Assembly (NCBI RefSeq): GCF_008304605.1
Contig: NZ_PIJY01000026.1
Location: 434,001-498,000 of the forward strand
Length of the DNA stretch: 64,000 nt
Source: Oceanobacillus polygoni
GTDB taxonomy: Bacteria; Bacillota; Bacilli; Bacillales; Amphibacillaceae
Direction of reading: 5' to 3'
In this document: in pieces, positions 38,001-45,357 of the stretch
Numbering within the stretch: the first letter of the stretch is position 1
Layout of the letters: every line of letters starts with the position of its first letter
Notes under the pieces: generated by a model
Seen by the model: the letters and a program-made list of their open reading frames with translations, nothing else
What the model was told of the DNA's origin: nothing
Database searches by the model: none
Translations under genes and position numbers: made by a program

Positions 38001-38177
38001 CTTCATATTGATCTCAACAAAGTAATCCTCCGAACCATGGACCGTAGCCGTCCACACTTGGTAATTGATATCATATAAAAGATCGCTCACTTTATTTTGT
38101 TTATAATAATCCTTTCCGCGCTTATAGGTAGTCGGCGGGAACAGTTTTTGGATATTAATATCGCTTATTTTTTTCAA
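35001..38177 (-). CDS. SWIM/SNF2 family DNA helicase-like ATPase
   Basis: A 1058-residue protein. Near the N-terminus a SWIM zinc finger (YCDCPAFETFGTCKHIAA), then a bacterial SNF2 associated domain (about 130-560) and a Swi2/Snf2 helicase core: DDMGLGKT (motif I), FLDEAQYIKN (motif II, DEAQ), SGTPIENS (III), and QATGRAHRFGQ (VI). Bacillus YwqA is the nearest relative I recall, and RapA is a distant one. Likely remodels protein-DNA or RNA polymerase complexes. It begins with a TTG and a weak AAGGTAGG site about 11 bases upstream. No restriction or defence gene is adjacent. Confidence 0.85.
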   Translation of the reverse strand: MKKISDINIQKLFPPTTYKRGKDYYKQNKVSDLLYDINYQVWTATVHGSEDYFVEINMKDYTNGSIDTYCDCPAFETFGTCKHIAATLMQIANKEQAVPNAPSKPNYQLTNKFIQALRTLPQQNVQPEILPNKHPMHVEYYCNWGFDHQLQIEIRTGEKHCYVVKDAYQFLGNILQGNEYYFTKKFIFHPDTHYFLQKDLELFEMLFAIKRNEEMYQGYSRFHYEGNSGDKRYITIPPLAAKELLEKLAERDFTVESQQKSFQHIGVERDVLPFRFSLTKNDQNDLLMKMADAEEATYFPYYDMLFHEGMFYYPTKEQVQVLEEVTKFGMHDLQLPIPKAQADVFLSEVLPSLKKIGGVEVSETITAEIIQVPLRAKLYLEVKADWIIGRLEYHYGEQLIDPFNGRKDNELIIIRDVEKEQQIMQLIEQANFHYNGKELYIEADEEELYDFLYYILPLLDKEVELFLTSEIRGMIIENEAQPSTSVRLEGTSNLLEIGFDINGVDDSEINQILNAVIEKKRYYRLGSGELLSLEGEEFTSIKRFFDEMQIHKEDLLNGNVHMPVYRGTQLDELIDTKKNYDPSFRQLLHQLKSPEEQVYELPEQLQASLRNYQMTGFQWFKSLSNYHLGGILADDMGLGKTLQSIAYIASEKQEGAGTHLIVAPSSVVYNWKNEFEKFTPHMSVVVLTGTPEERHQLIEASADTDVWITSYATLRQDIEIYREFSFQSMFLDEAQYIKNYATKTSRAIREIKAARRFALSGTPIENSIDELWAIFQVVLPGLMPNQRSFKQLSNEKIAMLTRPFILRRLKKDVLKELPDKIESVHVSELTKEQKDLYVGYLRQVQQEAAQSMKESGFQQNRMKILAGLTRLRQLCCHPSLFIENYEGYSGKLEQLMDTVKTAIESGKRMLIFSQFTSMHDIIKGRLEQEGFGYFYLHGQTPAKERVEMSDRFNNGENSIFLISLKAGGTGLNLTGADTVILYDLWWNPAVEDQATGRAHRFGQKNVVQVIRLVTEGTIEEKIYALQQKKRELIDQVIQPGETMLSSLSEDDIRELLSL

Positions 38178-38200
38178 AATATGTGTAACCTACCTTCTAT

Positions 38201-38219
38201 AGGATGTTCAAAAATCCGG
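38201..38219. repeat. Solo end motif of the TTCAAA element
   Basis: AGGATGTTCAAAAATCCGG, similar to the ends of the element at 25955-26115 and the hairpin at 28043. No matching right end is visible within 200 bases. Low certainty. Confidence 0.3.
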
Positions 38220-38274
38220 TATAAATGAAACATCGAATTTCTTTAGATTTATTGTAAACGAGGGAGCTGCGATT

Positions 38275-38325
38275 GTGAAATTATTCCAATCAATATTAGC
38301 AAAATTGTCACTCTCAAGCCTTTAA
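38275..38325 (+). CDS. Possible 16-residue peptide gene
   Basis: GTG start, 8 bases after GGGAG, then MKLFQSILAKLSLSSL and a stop: an amphipathic short peptide. It lies between the SNF2 gene and an MFS gene, both on the other strand. At this length chance is a real alternative. Confidence 0.2.
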   Translation: MKLFQSILAKLSLSSL

Positions 38326-38350
38326 GTGGACGCATTCGTTGCACTTATAC

Positions 38351-38380
38351 AGATAGGCAAATGTATAAACTTGCCTATCT
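38351..38380 (-). terminator. Terminator-like hairpin after the MFS gene
   Basis: AGATAGGCAA, 10-base loop, TTGCCTATCT, a perfect 10-base stem 48 bases after the MFS stop. No good T run follows, so it may only stabilise RNA ends. Confidence 0.5.
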
Positions 38381-38428
38381 GCCAAGCGTAGCCGATTCTT
38401 TGCTAAATCATACTATATGGTACGTTTC

Positions 38429-39616
38429 TTAGGCACGTCTTTTCGCTTTGATGTATAAGTAAATGTATAACAGCATGGATAGCAACACCGATCCAGCTGA
38501 AGCAATGTAAATGGATCCATAGCCTAGGAAATAGGCAAGCTGACCAAAGGCAATGGCTCCAATTCCGATTCCTAAATCAAAAAAGGAGTAGAAGGTTGCA
38601 TTCGCCATTCCTTTTCGGTGATTAGGGGCCTTTTCAACCGACCAAGCTTGTAATGCAGGCTGCACACTACCAAACCCAAGACCGTATAACCCAGCACCAA
38701 TCAGTAAAGTGGTCGTATTTGGGAGCCATGCTAACAAGAGCATCGCAATAAAAATAAGGACTGTTCCTGGTAAAAATACATACAGATGCCCTTTTCGATC
38801 ATAAATCTGCCCAGAAAACGTTCGAGATATCATTAAAAAGATAGCATAGACGAGAAAATAGAGTTGTATTCCTTCCACATTTTGTTCAATCGCATAAATC
38901 GGAAGGAATGTTGCAATCCCACCAAATGTAGCAGTGATAAAAAATAATAATAGCGATGGCTGTAATGCTGTTTTTTCAAAAATATCAAACGCAACCGTAG
39001 CGGTTTTATGCTCCGATTGATCGACTTTTTTATAATGAATGCGAGAAGCAATAATGAATGCGATGAGTCCAAGTGCAGCACATATTAGAAAAAGCTCTGA
39101 AAAGGAAATAATTCCAACTAACGTTAAACCGAGTGCGGGACCGAATGCAAGTGCCAGGTTACCGGATAATCCAAAATAACCCATTCCCTCTCCTCGACGA
39201 TCAGGCGGGATTATATCGGTCGCAATCGTTCCACCAGCTGTTGTCGATAATCCCCAGCCAATTCCTTGTACGATTCGGATGACAAATAAGAGCACAATAC
39301 TCGCAATAAAAGCATAGGCACCAATAGAGAGAACGAAGATTGCTAAACCTAGCATGTAAACAAACCCTCTCCCTTTTGACTCTAAGGCATGACCTGCATA
39401 TGGACGAAAAATCAATGCAGAAAATGTAAAAATCCCTACAACCATTCCGACTAATTGGTCACTGCCACCTAACTCCTTTACAAACAATGGGAGCGTTGGA
39501 AGTGTCATCTGAAAGCCTAAAAAGACAAAAAAGTTTGCTATACAAATAAACACAAAATCACGTGTCCATATCCTCTCACGAGTTTCGGCTGAATTCACCT
39601 TAAGTTTCGGACGCAT
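38429..39616 (-). CDS. MFS transporter (drug/sugar efflux type)
   Basis: A 395-residue protein with 12 membrane segments. RPYAGHALESKGRGFVY replaces the usual motif A and RIVQGIGWGLSTTAGGTIATDI is the segment-4/5 motif; the second half repeats SGQIYDRKGHLY. It resembles YwoG/YfkF-type exporters of B. subtilis. Substrate not predictable. Single gene. Confidence 0.8.
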   Translation of the reverse strand: MRPKLKVNSAETRERIWTRDFVFICIANFFVFLGFQMTLPTLPLFVKELGGSDQLVGMVVGIFTFSALIFRPYAGHALESKGRGFVYMLGLAIFVLSIGAYAFIASIVLLFVIRIVQGIGWGLSTTAGGTIATDIIPPDRRGEGMGYFGLSGNLALAFGPALGLTLVGIISFSELFLICAALGLIAFIIASRIHYKKVDQSEHKTATVAFDIFEKTALQPSLLLFFITATFGGIATFLPIYAIEQNVEGIQLYFLVYAIFLMISRTFSGQIYDRKGHLYVFLPGTVLIFIAMLLLAWLPNTTTLLIGAGLYGLGFGSVQPALQAWSVEKAPNHRKGMANATFYSFFDLGIGIGAIAFGQLAYFLGYGSIYIASAGSVLLSMLLYIYLYIKAKRRA

Positions 39617-39721
39617 AAACGCCTTCCTTTCTTCCTTGCTAACATTCTATTATACATGAGTTCATGCAGAATTAATATGCAAACAATTCGAGTTACGAAG
39701 TTTTTTCAAGATGAATAAAGA

Positions 39722-39753
39722 AAGGTACATATACGTTCCCATATATGTACCTT
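39722..39753 (-). terminator. Terminator after ykkCD
   Basis: GGTACATATA, loop, TATATGTACC; on the minus strand TTTCTTTATT follows. Confidence 0.75.
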
Positions 39754-39802
39754 CCCTATCTGCTTTCAATATTCAGTTCTATATCAACTAAATTAGGGCC
39801 AT

Positions 39803-40117
39803 TTAGGAGATTAATTTTAGTCCAATCGCCGCACCCAAAACCATTGCTATAAATAATATCCGTCTCCAGTTTTTCGACTCCCCATATAAAATCATGCCAA
39901 GTATTGCTCCACCAGAAGCACCAATCCCAGTCCATACGGCATAAGCTGTACCCATCGGCAATGTTTCCATTGCATAAGCAAGGAATATAAAACTTGCTCC
40001 AAAACCACCAATTAATAGGACAAACGCTTGCCAGCTTCGGTCTTTATGCAACTTATTAATCATGGCAACGCCAAACATTTCAAATAATCCTGCTAAAACT
40101 AAAGAACCCCATGCCAT
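39803..40117 (-). CDS. ykkD: SMR guanidinium/multidrug exporter subunit YkkD
   Basis: A 104-residue, four-span small multidrug resistance protein, matching YkkD in full (MINKLHKDRSW, AMETLPMGTAYAVWTGIG, GAAIGLKLIS). The membrane glutamate (FEMFGVAMINK) needed for proton-coupled export is present. It forms a heteromer with YkkC. The start codon overlaps the ykkC stop (TAATG). The upstream guanidine-I riboswitch implies that guanidinium is a physiological substrate. Confidence 0.9.
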   Translation of the reverse strand: MAWGSLVLAGLFEMFGVAMINKLHKDRSWQAFVLLIGGFGASFIFLAYAMETLPMGTAYAVWTGIGASGGAILGMILYGESKNWRRILFIAMVLGAAIGLKLIS

Positions 40118-40458
40118 TAGGATACCTCTCCTTCCTGAACCTTTTCATCCGTGACTAATTTCAACCCAATAACACCTGCTAGTAATAATAAAATTAGAAG
40201 CATTTTACTCCATTTAAAGGCTTCTCCAAAGAATAGAATTTCAGAAAAAACGGTACCAGCTGTCCCTAACCCCACAAACACGGCATAAACCGTTCCAACG
40301 GGTAGCTTTCGTCCAGCCATTATCATTAAATAAAAACTAATAAAAATTGCAATAACCGTCCCTGTCCACGTCCAAAAATCATAAGCGTGCTTTAATCCAA
40401 TTACCCAAAACACTTCAAAGAAAGCAGCAATAAACACTTTTACCCAGTTTGCATTCAT
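40117..40458 (-). CDS. ykkC: SMR guanidinium/multidrug exporter subunit YkkC
   Basis: A 113-residue four-span SMR protein matching YkkC ([32 protein letters not shown]). The conserved glutamate is in FFEVFWV. The ATG at 40458 is 11 bases after GGAGG; the frame extends 15 codons further without a site. First gene behind the guanidine riboswitch. Confidence 0.9.
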   Translation of the reverse strand: MNANWVKVFIAAFFEVFWVIGLKHAYDFWTWTGTVIAIFISFYLMIMAGRKLPVGTVYAVFVGLGTAGTVFSEILFFGEAFKWSKMLLILLLLAGVIGLKLVTDEKVQEGEVS

Positions 40459-40554
40459 TTGAAACGGCACCTCCAAGTTTATTTTCACCAATAAAATAGG
40501 CATTTATCAAAATTGCATCACTCGTAGAAAACATGTTCGTTATCTGCCAAAAAA

Positions 40555-40600
40555 AGAAAAAAGCCTCAGAGACAACCGTTAAACAGTTTCTCCCAGGCTT
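40555..40600 (-). terminator. Riboswitch-controlled terminator of ykkCD
   Basis: On the minus strand AAGCCTGGGAGA, loop, TCTCTGAGGCTT then TTTTC. Its 5' arm is the last conserved part of the aptamer, the standard layout of ykkC ON switches. Confidence 0.85.
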
Positions 40601-40675
40601 TTATCCTTCCGTGACACAGTAGATACTGTGAGTTTTCTCTCGGACCAGACCAACAGGTTGTTGCGGAACCCTAGA
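40590..40675 (-). ncRNA. Guanidine-I (ykkC) riboswitch
   Basis: On the minus strand: CTAGGGTTCCG, GGTCTGGTCCGAGAGAAAAC, GTGACACGGAAGGATAAAAG and CCTGGGAGA, all conserved pieces of the guanidine-I aptamer in order. Guanidine binding should prevent the terminator at 40555-40600 and switch ykkCD on. Confidence 0.95.
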
Positions 40676-40703
40676 AAACATTCAGTATATGCAATTACCT
40701 TAG

Positions 40704-40731
40704 ATTATACACAAATTCGCAGTAAATTCAA
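40704..40731 (-). promoter_or_regulatory. Promoter of the ykkCD riboswitch RNA
   Basis: On the minus strand TTGAAT, 16-base spacer, TATAAT, about 25 bases before the aptamer. It starts only 8 bases after the sodC stop. Confidence 0.75.
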
Positions 40732-40738
40732 GATTTTT

Positions 40739-41353
40739 TTATTCACCAATTACACCGCATGCAATACGATCGCCCGCATCTCCAGCAGGTTGTGACGTGT
40801 AATCATCTGCTTCAGAGTGAATGACCAATGCTGTTCCTTCCTCGGTATACAATGTATTTTCACCTTCTTTATCCAATGTAAGCATATCAGCCGTTACTTC
40901 CGCTGTTACTGTTCCATCTTCAGCCACTTCAATATTTTCTAAATCACCTGCATGTGGACCATCTGAATGATCAAATCCATGCTCATCGTTTGTCGGATTA
41001 TAGTGGGAACCTGCAGATTCGAAATCTGGAGGATCACATTGTCCAACCTCATGAATATGGAAGCCTTTTGTTCCAGGTGGTAAGTTTTCCCCTTCTAATT
41101 TGATGTCTACTCCCGAATCCGCAGGCGTTAGCGTTGCTGTTCCAACTACTTCTCCTTCTGGATTTTGTAAGGAGACTAAGACTTCTTCTTCTGCTGTTGC
41201 ATTAGGGTCTTCTACCCCCTCTTCATTGTTCGTGTCGTCCTCAATCGGTGCACCATTTTCGTTTCCTGTATCTGTTTCATTCTCTGCATTTCCACATGCC
41301 GTTAATACCGTAGCAAAGATTAATGCGAAAACAATCATCACCCAACGCTTCAT
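40739..41353 (-). CDS. sodC: Cu/Zn superoxide dismutase lipoprotein
   Basis: A 204-residue lipoprotein (lipobox LTAC, Cys20) with an acidic linker (21-58) and a SodC domain. Metal ligands are in GFHIHEVG, SAGSHYNP, GPHAGD and ALVIHSEADD, the disulfide cysteines in VGQC and IACG, and the active-site arginine in GDRIACG. Bacillus YojM lacks some ligands as I recall; here all appear present, so an active enzyme outside the membrane is likely. AAGGAGA precedes the ATG. No terminator is seen before the ykkCD promoter. Confidence 0.85.
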   Translation of the reverse strand: MKRWVMIVFALIFATVLTACGNAENETDTGNENGAPIEDDTNNEEGVEDPNATAEEEVLVSLQNPEGEVVGTATLTPADSGVDIKLEGENLPPGTKGFHIHEVGQCDPPDFESAGSHYNPTNDEHGFDHSDGPHAGDLENIEVAEDGTVTAEVTADMLTLDKEGENTLYTEEGTALVIHSEADDYTSQPAGDAGDRIACGVIGE

Positions 41354-41493
41354 TATGTCATCTCCTTTTTAAGGTTATATTACTAATGTTTCACAATCTA
41401 GCAGGTAGTTAAACATATCTGTGCAAGAATCCTATATTTGTACTAGCTAAGTTAGATAAAAAAATCGAAAGTCCTATGCGAGAAAAATGTTAA

Positions 41494-41540
41494 TAAAAAA
41501 AGAACCTTACAGAGGACTACATCCCCTGCAAGGATCTTTT
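41494..41540 (-). terminator. Terminator after the DoxX gene
   Basis: On the minus strand AGATCCTTGCAGGGG, loop, CTCTGTAAGGTTCT then TTTTTTT. Confidence 0.75.
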
Positions 41541-41547
41541 CAATTCG

Positions 41548-42066
41548 TTAAGATGCAACGGCAACTTCTTTTTCTACTTTATGCTTTTTGTTTTGGATTG
41601 TTTGTTTCACGAATGGAAGAACCCATCTGTCTAAACCATATCTACCTGCATTATATCCAGCAGCTAGAAGGAATACAGTGATTACTACCATCTGTGCATT
41701 GGTGCTTACTGTTCCACTGAAAAGGAAAGCAAAGTTCATTGTAATACCCATTAATGCTGCAAAGTTTGTAAAGATTCCTAGGATAAGTGCGATACCTACT
41801 AATAACTCTCCCCACATAACTGCGTACGTAAACAATTCAGCCTGTGGCAATGCGACAGCTTCAAGAAATGTTCCCCACCATGCTTGAACAGTTGCTCCTT
41901 CACCAGTAGAGTTTGCAATTGCTCCTTGAATAAATCCACTTGCATCAAATTGTCCGCCTGTAATTTTTCCATAACCTGCTGTCATCCATTGATAACCAAT
42001 ATAAATTCTTAAGAAAGTCCAAATACCTGCTGCTACCCTACTGTTACGAATAAAATTCATAATCAT
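41548..42066 (-). CDS. DoxX family membrane protein
   Basis: A 172-residue protein with four membrane segments; RIYIGYQWMTAGYGKI, AVMWGELLVGIALILG and AAGYNAGRYGLDRW are DoxX/TQO-small-subunit motifs, and relatives such as CatD take part in quinone-linked or thiol redox stress functions. The ATG at 42066 lies 9 bases after GGAG. Two Rex/Fnr-like palindromes lie upstream (42108-42125 and 42192-42209), so control by NADH/NAD+ ratio or oxygen is plausible. Confidence 0.75.
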   Translation of the reverse strand: MIMNFIRNSRVAAGIWTFLRIYIGYQWMTAGYGKITGGQFDASGFIQGAIANSTGEGATVQAWWGTFLEAVALPQAELFTYAVMWGELLVGIALILGIFTNFAALMGITMNFAFLFSGTVSTNAQMVVITVFLLAAGYNAGRYGLDRWVLPFVKQTIQNKKHKVEKEVAVAS

Positions 42067-42107
42067 TCCATCCATCTCCTTTTATATTCTTAATTTAATT
42101 TGTTTAT

Positions 42108-42125
42108 TTGTTCATCATTTCACAA
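42108..42125. promoter_or_regulatory. Second, weaker Rex/Fnr-like site
   Basis: TTGTTCATCATTTCACAA: the right half matches the Rex half-site TTCACAA exactly, the left half 5 of 7. It lies just upstream of the DoxX start, within its likely 5' leader. Confidence 0.35.
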
Positions 42126-42191
42126 TATATTGTAAAGGTGTTTCCTTACTACACTTATATCATAACAGAAATTTTCAAGATGAAAACAAGT

Positions 42192-42209
42192 TTGTGAATG
42201 TGTTCACAA
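42192..42209. promoter_or_regulatory. Rex- or Fnr/Crp-type palindrome
   Basis: TTGTGAATGTGTTCACAA is a perfect match to the Rex consensus TTGTGAA-N4-TTCACAA and also to TGTGA-N6-TCACA used by Fnr/Crp proteins. It lies about 130 bases upstream of doxX and 150 bases before the GntR operon promoter. Sequence cannot tell which regulator binds. Confidence 0.6.
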
Positions 42210-42345
42210 TTCGGAAACAAAGTTGTGACTAAAGTGTGAACGAGGTTGGTTTCTATAGCTATTCAGAATGAAAAAGAATCCGGATATCCCCATACTAATG
42301 CTTTAGCCAGGCTATTTCCACCTTCTCTTTTAACTAGAATTATTA

Positions 42346-42374
42346 TTGACAGAAATGTTTCTAGGTCATATACT
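42346..42374 (+). promoter_or_regulatory. Promoter of the GntR/ABC/M23 operon
   Basis: TTGACA (42346-42351), exact 17-base spacer, TATACT (42369-42374). Near-consensus, so strong unless repressed. Confidence 0.85.
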
Positions 42375-42397
42375 GTTCATATAGATATACACAGTAT
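42370..42397 (+). promoter_or_regulatory. Probable GntR operator overlapping the -10 element
   Basis: ATACTGT (42370-42376) and ACAGTAT (42391-42397), perfect 7-base inverted arms around 14 bases. It covers the -10 and the transcription start of the operon that encodes a GntR repressor, as in YtrA-type autoregulation. Confidence 0.6.
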
Positions 42398-42419
42398 AAC
42401 AGTTAAGGAGGTATTTGTT

Positions 42420-43139
42420 ATGAAAGAATGGAAACAAGCTTTCTGGTTAGCTGGGACGGAATGGAGGAACTTTTCAAAGCACGCTGTCTTTACCTATACA
42501 CTTTGTTTGCTATATATCGTAATCGTATTTGGATTCCTCCCTATCTTTGAAGGGGGTACAACAATTGTAGGGGATATTTTGTTCATCGTTATCTTTCTTC
42601 TTTTCCCGGCTTGGATAAAACCGAAAGAATCCCATGTACAGAAAATTAGCGGAGAGATCTGGGCATCTCCTTCCTTTATTATGCTTCAACAGCTACCAAT
42701 CAGAAAAAATGTCATTGTGAAAAGTCGATTTATCTTTCACTCTTTTTATTCTTTTCCGTTTCAGCTTACCTTATTACTATGCTTGTACATACTGACACCG
42801 GAAGTCCGAAACATGGGGTTTAGTGCTTATCTTACTTTCGTTATTATATGGCTAGCAATTAGTATATATATCGGATTTTCCCTGCCTGCAAGTGATGCAG
42901 GAGATATTATCAATTGGAAAACATTATTAGGTTCTAGTCTCTTTTTAGTACTTTTAGGAACAGCGACCTTAACTCTCTTCCATGCTGTGTTAGATGTTGG
43001 TTTTGTGGAATGGACGATGCTGATTGCACAAGAGTATCCGCTCCTATCAGTTCTTGTATCCATCTTCCTCACTGGATTTGGTTTCTTTTATTGGCCACGT
43101 TCATTGAAAAAAACGATGGAAAAGCTTGATTATCTTTAA
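42420..43139 (+). CDS. ABC exporter membrane subunit of the GntR operon
   Basis: A 239-residue protein with about six membrane segments and no soluble domain (opening MKEWKQAFWLAGTEWRNF). It is first in a six-gene operon and probably forms an exporter with the ATPase at 43565. I cannot assign a named family beyond ABC-2-like. The ATG at 42420 is 9 bases after AAGGAGG; the frame runs further upstream across the promoter, which excludes earlier starts. Confidence 0.65.
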   Translation: MKEWKQAFWLAGTEWRNFSKHAVFTYTLCLLYIVIVFGFLPIFEGGTTIVGDILFIVIFLLFPAWIKPKESHVQKISGEIWASPSFIMLQQLPIRKNVIVKSRFIFHSFYSFPFQLTLLLCLYILTPEVRNMGFSAYLTFVIIWLAISIYIGFSLPASDAGDIINWKTLLGSSLFLVLLGTATLTLFHAVLDVGFVEWTMLIAQEYPLLSVLVSIFLTGFGFFYWPRSLKKTMEKLDYL

Positions 43140-43168
43140 GCTAATGTTTTTAGAAAGGGGTGTGTGCT

Positions 43169-43561
43169 TTGCAGCTGCCAATTCATCTTTCCAAAGAATC
43201 CCGTGAACCTATATACCATCAGATTGAACATCAGTTAAAGGCATTAATCGCTAGCGGGCATATTCAAGCAGGTACAGCACTTCCATCTATTCGTGGGCTT
43301 GCAAAGGATCTGGAAATAAGTGTGATTACTATTCGACGTGCCTATCAAAATTTAGAATATCAAGGATTTATTGAAACGAAGCAAGGAAAAGGAACTTTTG
43401 TATGTGACATTGAGGATGCCTTGAAACAGCAAGTCAAGATCAACTCTGTCTATGAAACAATTGAAAGATCTATAGAAACAGCAATGAGTTATAACTATAC
43501 GATTGAGCAGATTGAAGAAATCTTTCATAACATTCTTATGAACTATAAGAAAGGAGAGTAA
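43169..43561 (+). CDS. YtrA-type GntR transcriptional repressor
   Basis: A 130-residue GntR regulator of the YtrA subfamily: winged HTH at residues 8-75 (REPIYHQIEHQLKALIASG, ALPSIRGLAKDL, TIRRAYQNLEYQGF) and a short helical dimerisation tail. This group represses linked ABC exporter operons and is induced by cell-wall antibiotics in some species. The TTG at 43169 is 8 bases after AAAGGGG. It is co-transcribed with the exporter genes and likely binds 42370-42397. Confidence 0.85.
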   Translation: MQLPIHLSKESREPIYHQIEHQLKALIASGHIQAGTALPSIRGLAKDLEISVITIRRAYQNLEYQGFIETKQGKGTFVCDIEDALKQQVKINSVYETIERSIETAMSYNYTIEQIEEIFHNILMNYKKGE

Positions 43562-43564
43562 ACG

Positions 43565-44422
43565 TTGCAACCTTTTGTAGAGATAACCCAGGTAAAAAAG
43601 AAAATAGATAATTTTCATCTTGGACCAATCGATTTAACAATTGAACCCGGAACAATTACATCACTTGTTGGCAATAATGGCTCTGGGAAAAGTACATTAA
43701 TGAAATTGATGATGAATCTAGCAAACTCTGACAGTGGCATTATTAAATTATTTAACCAAAATGTTTCTGGTGATGAAGAGCACTGGAAATCATTTGTTGC
43801 CTACCAGTCACAAAAAATGATCGGATGGGACGCTTTTACTGGCGAGAAATTAAAAGACTTTATTGCTCCACTTTACGAGCAGTGGGATGAACAACTTTTC
43901 CAGCGCCTTGTTGAACTCTTTGCTATTCCTTTGGATCAACGTTTCTCTAAGCTTTCTCAAGGTTCACAGCAAAAGCTCACGCTTGCACTGACCATCCCGA
44001 GAAATACAGCTTTATTACTTTTAGATGAACCGACAGCATACCTTGATATTCCAGCGAAGAATCATCTTATGGACATTCTAGTAGAATGGATGGACCAAGG
44101 TGAACGTTCCATTGTTATAGCAAGTCATCAAATTGAAGATATAAAGAAACTTTCTGACTATCTATTCGTATTACGTAATGGGGAGATGGTAGGGAACTTT
44201 GAAAAAGAAGCATTGACAGAACGCTACAAACGTTATTGGTTACGCAACGAACTAACTGAATCATCTATTCCTGGTGAAGTTTTTCGGGACCGTGTTCAAG
44301 TGGTATCCAATCATCCAGAAGCAACGGAACACTATTTACGAGAAAATGGTTTACAATGGGCGAACCAATCTTCACTTGATTTGGAAGAGATTATTACGTT
44401 CCTACTGTCACCCACTAGATAA
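43565..44422 (+). CDS. ABC exporter ATPase (YtrB-like)
   Basis: A 285-residue ATPase: Walker A GNNGSGKS, signature LSQGSQQK, Walker B LLLDEPTAYLD, and a C-terminal tail typical of YtrB/BcrA-like exporters. The partner is probably the membrane protein at 42420. TTG start 3 bases after the gntR stop, with GGAG upstream. Confidence 0.85.
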   Translation: MQPFVEITQVKKKIDNFHLGPIDLTIEPGTITSLVGNNGSGKSTLMKLMMNLANSDSGIIKLFNQNVSGDEEHWKSFVAYQSQKMIGWDAFTGEKLKDFIAPLYEQWDEQLFQRLVELFAIPLDQRFSKLSQGSQQKLTLALTIPRNTALLLLDEPTAYLDIPAKNHLMDILVEWMDQGERSIVIASHQIEDIKKLSDYLFVLRNGEMVGNFEKEALTERYKRYWLRNELTESSIPGEVFRDRVQVVSNHPEATEHYLRENGLQWANQSSLDLEEIITFLLSPTR

Positions 44423-44437
44423 AAGGAGGTGTAGTCT

Positions 44438-45355
44438 ATGACTTTAGCTATTATCCAAGTATTTGTCATACAGGTTATCCTACCCGCCGCTTTTATTTTA
44501 TCTTTATGGAAAACAAAATACCTAAACCGTCTTGATTGGATTATCCAGTTACTATTTACAGTTGTTTTTATTACGTGGGCATTTCTTTCAGGGCGATGGG
44601 ATTGGGTAGGAATATATCTAAAGTTTGTATGGGTGCTTTTGTTAATTCCTGCTATTTACCTGTCTTGGAAAAACACTAAATCACTTCCGTTTCGTACGAA
44701 GCTAAACAGGAGTCAAAAATTTTCAAGAGGATTTAATATCGTATTATTACTTATTTTTGGTCTATATACGACTTCTGTTGTGAGTGGTTATTCTACAGAG
44801 GATGAAGCCATTGATCTTGCTTTTCCATTAAAGGACGGGTCTTATTATATTGCACATGGTGGTAGCGCGACACAGATAAACTACCACAATGCCTATGAGC
44901 CCCAACAGTATGCGCTTGATATTGTGAAGTTAAATCCCTTTGGTACACGAGCAAATGGTATATACCCGAAGAAACTCGATAACTATGAAATTTACGGGGA
45001 TGTACTTTACAGTGCATGCAGTGGAAGCGTAGTAGAAACGAGAAATAACTCACCTGATTTAATACCACCAGAATCAAACCCTAATCAACCAGAAGGAAAT
45101 TATGTCGCCATTGCATGTGATGGGACTGGTGCTATATTGTATATCGCCCATCTACTTGAAGGCAGTATCACAGTGGAGGCAGGTGAACAACTTACAGTAG
45201 GTGATCCAATCGGGAAAATTGGTAATTCCGGCAATACTTCCGAGCCGCATCTTCACATCCATGCTGAAAAAGATGGAATAGGTATTCCAATTAGATTTGA
45301 TGGTGAATTTTTAGTTCGAAATGATGTAGTAAAAAAAGAAAGGGTGAAACCATAG
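44438..45355 (+). CDS. Membrane-anchored M23-type metallopeptidase
   Basis: A 305-residue protein. Residues 1-125 hold four membrane segments; residues 140-300 are an extracellular LytM/M23 domain. The catalytic HxH motif is in PHLHIHAEKD, preceded by GKIGNSGNTSEPH, and the zinc ligands of the first motif fit HNAYEPQQYALD, where the usual HxxxD spacing is longer (9 residues between His and Asp). M23 enzymes cut peptide cross-links in peptidoglycan or related substrates. Its place between two ABC exporters in a GntR operon is unusual and suggests cell-envelope stress or bacteriocin defence. GGAGG precedes the ATG. Confidence 0.7.
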   Translation: MTLAIIQVFVIQVILPAAFILSLWKTKYLNRLDWIIQLLFTVVFITWAFLSGRWDWVGIYLKFVWVLLLIPAIYLSWKNTKSLPFRTKLNRSQKFSRGFNIVLLLIFGLYTTSVVSGYSTEDEAIDLAFPLKDGSYYIAHGGSATQINYHNAYEPQQYALDIVKLNPFGTRANGIYPKKLDNYEIYGDVLYSACSGSVVETRNNSPDLIPPESNPNQPEGNYVAIACDGTGAILYIAHLLEGSITVEAGEQLTVGDPIGKIGNSGNTSEPHLHIHAEKDGIGIPIRFDGEFLVRNDVVKKERVKP

Positions 45356-45357
45356 CA

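Noticed and set aside
35001-38177. SNF2 helicase as part of a phage-defence island
   Set aside because: No methylase, nuclease, PLD protein or other defence gene is next to it; it looks like the chromosomal YwqA type.
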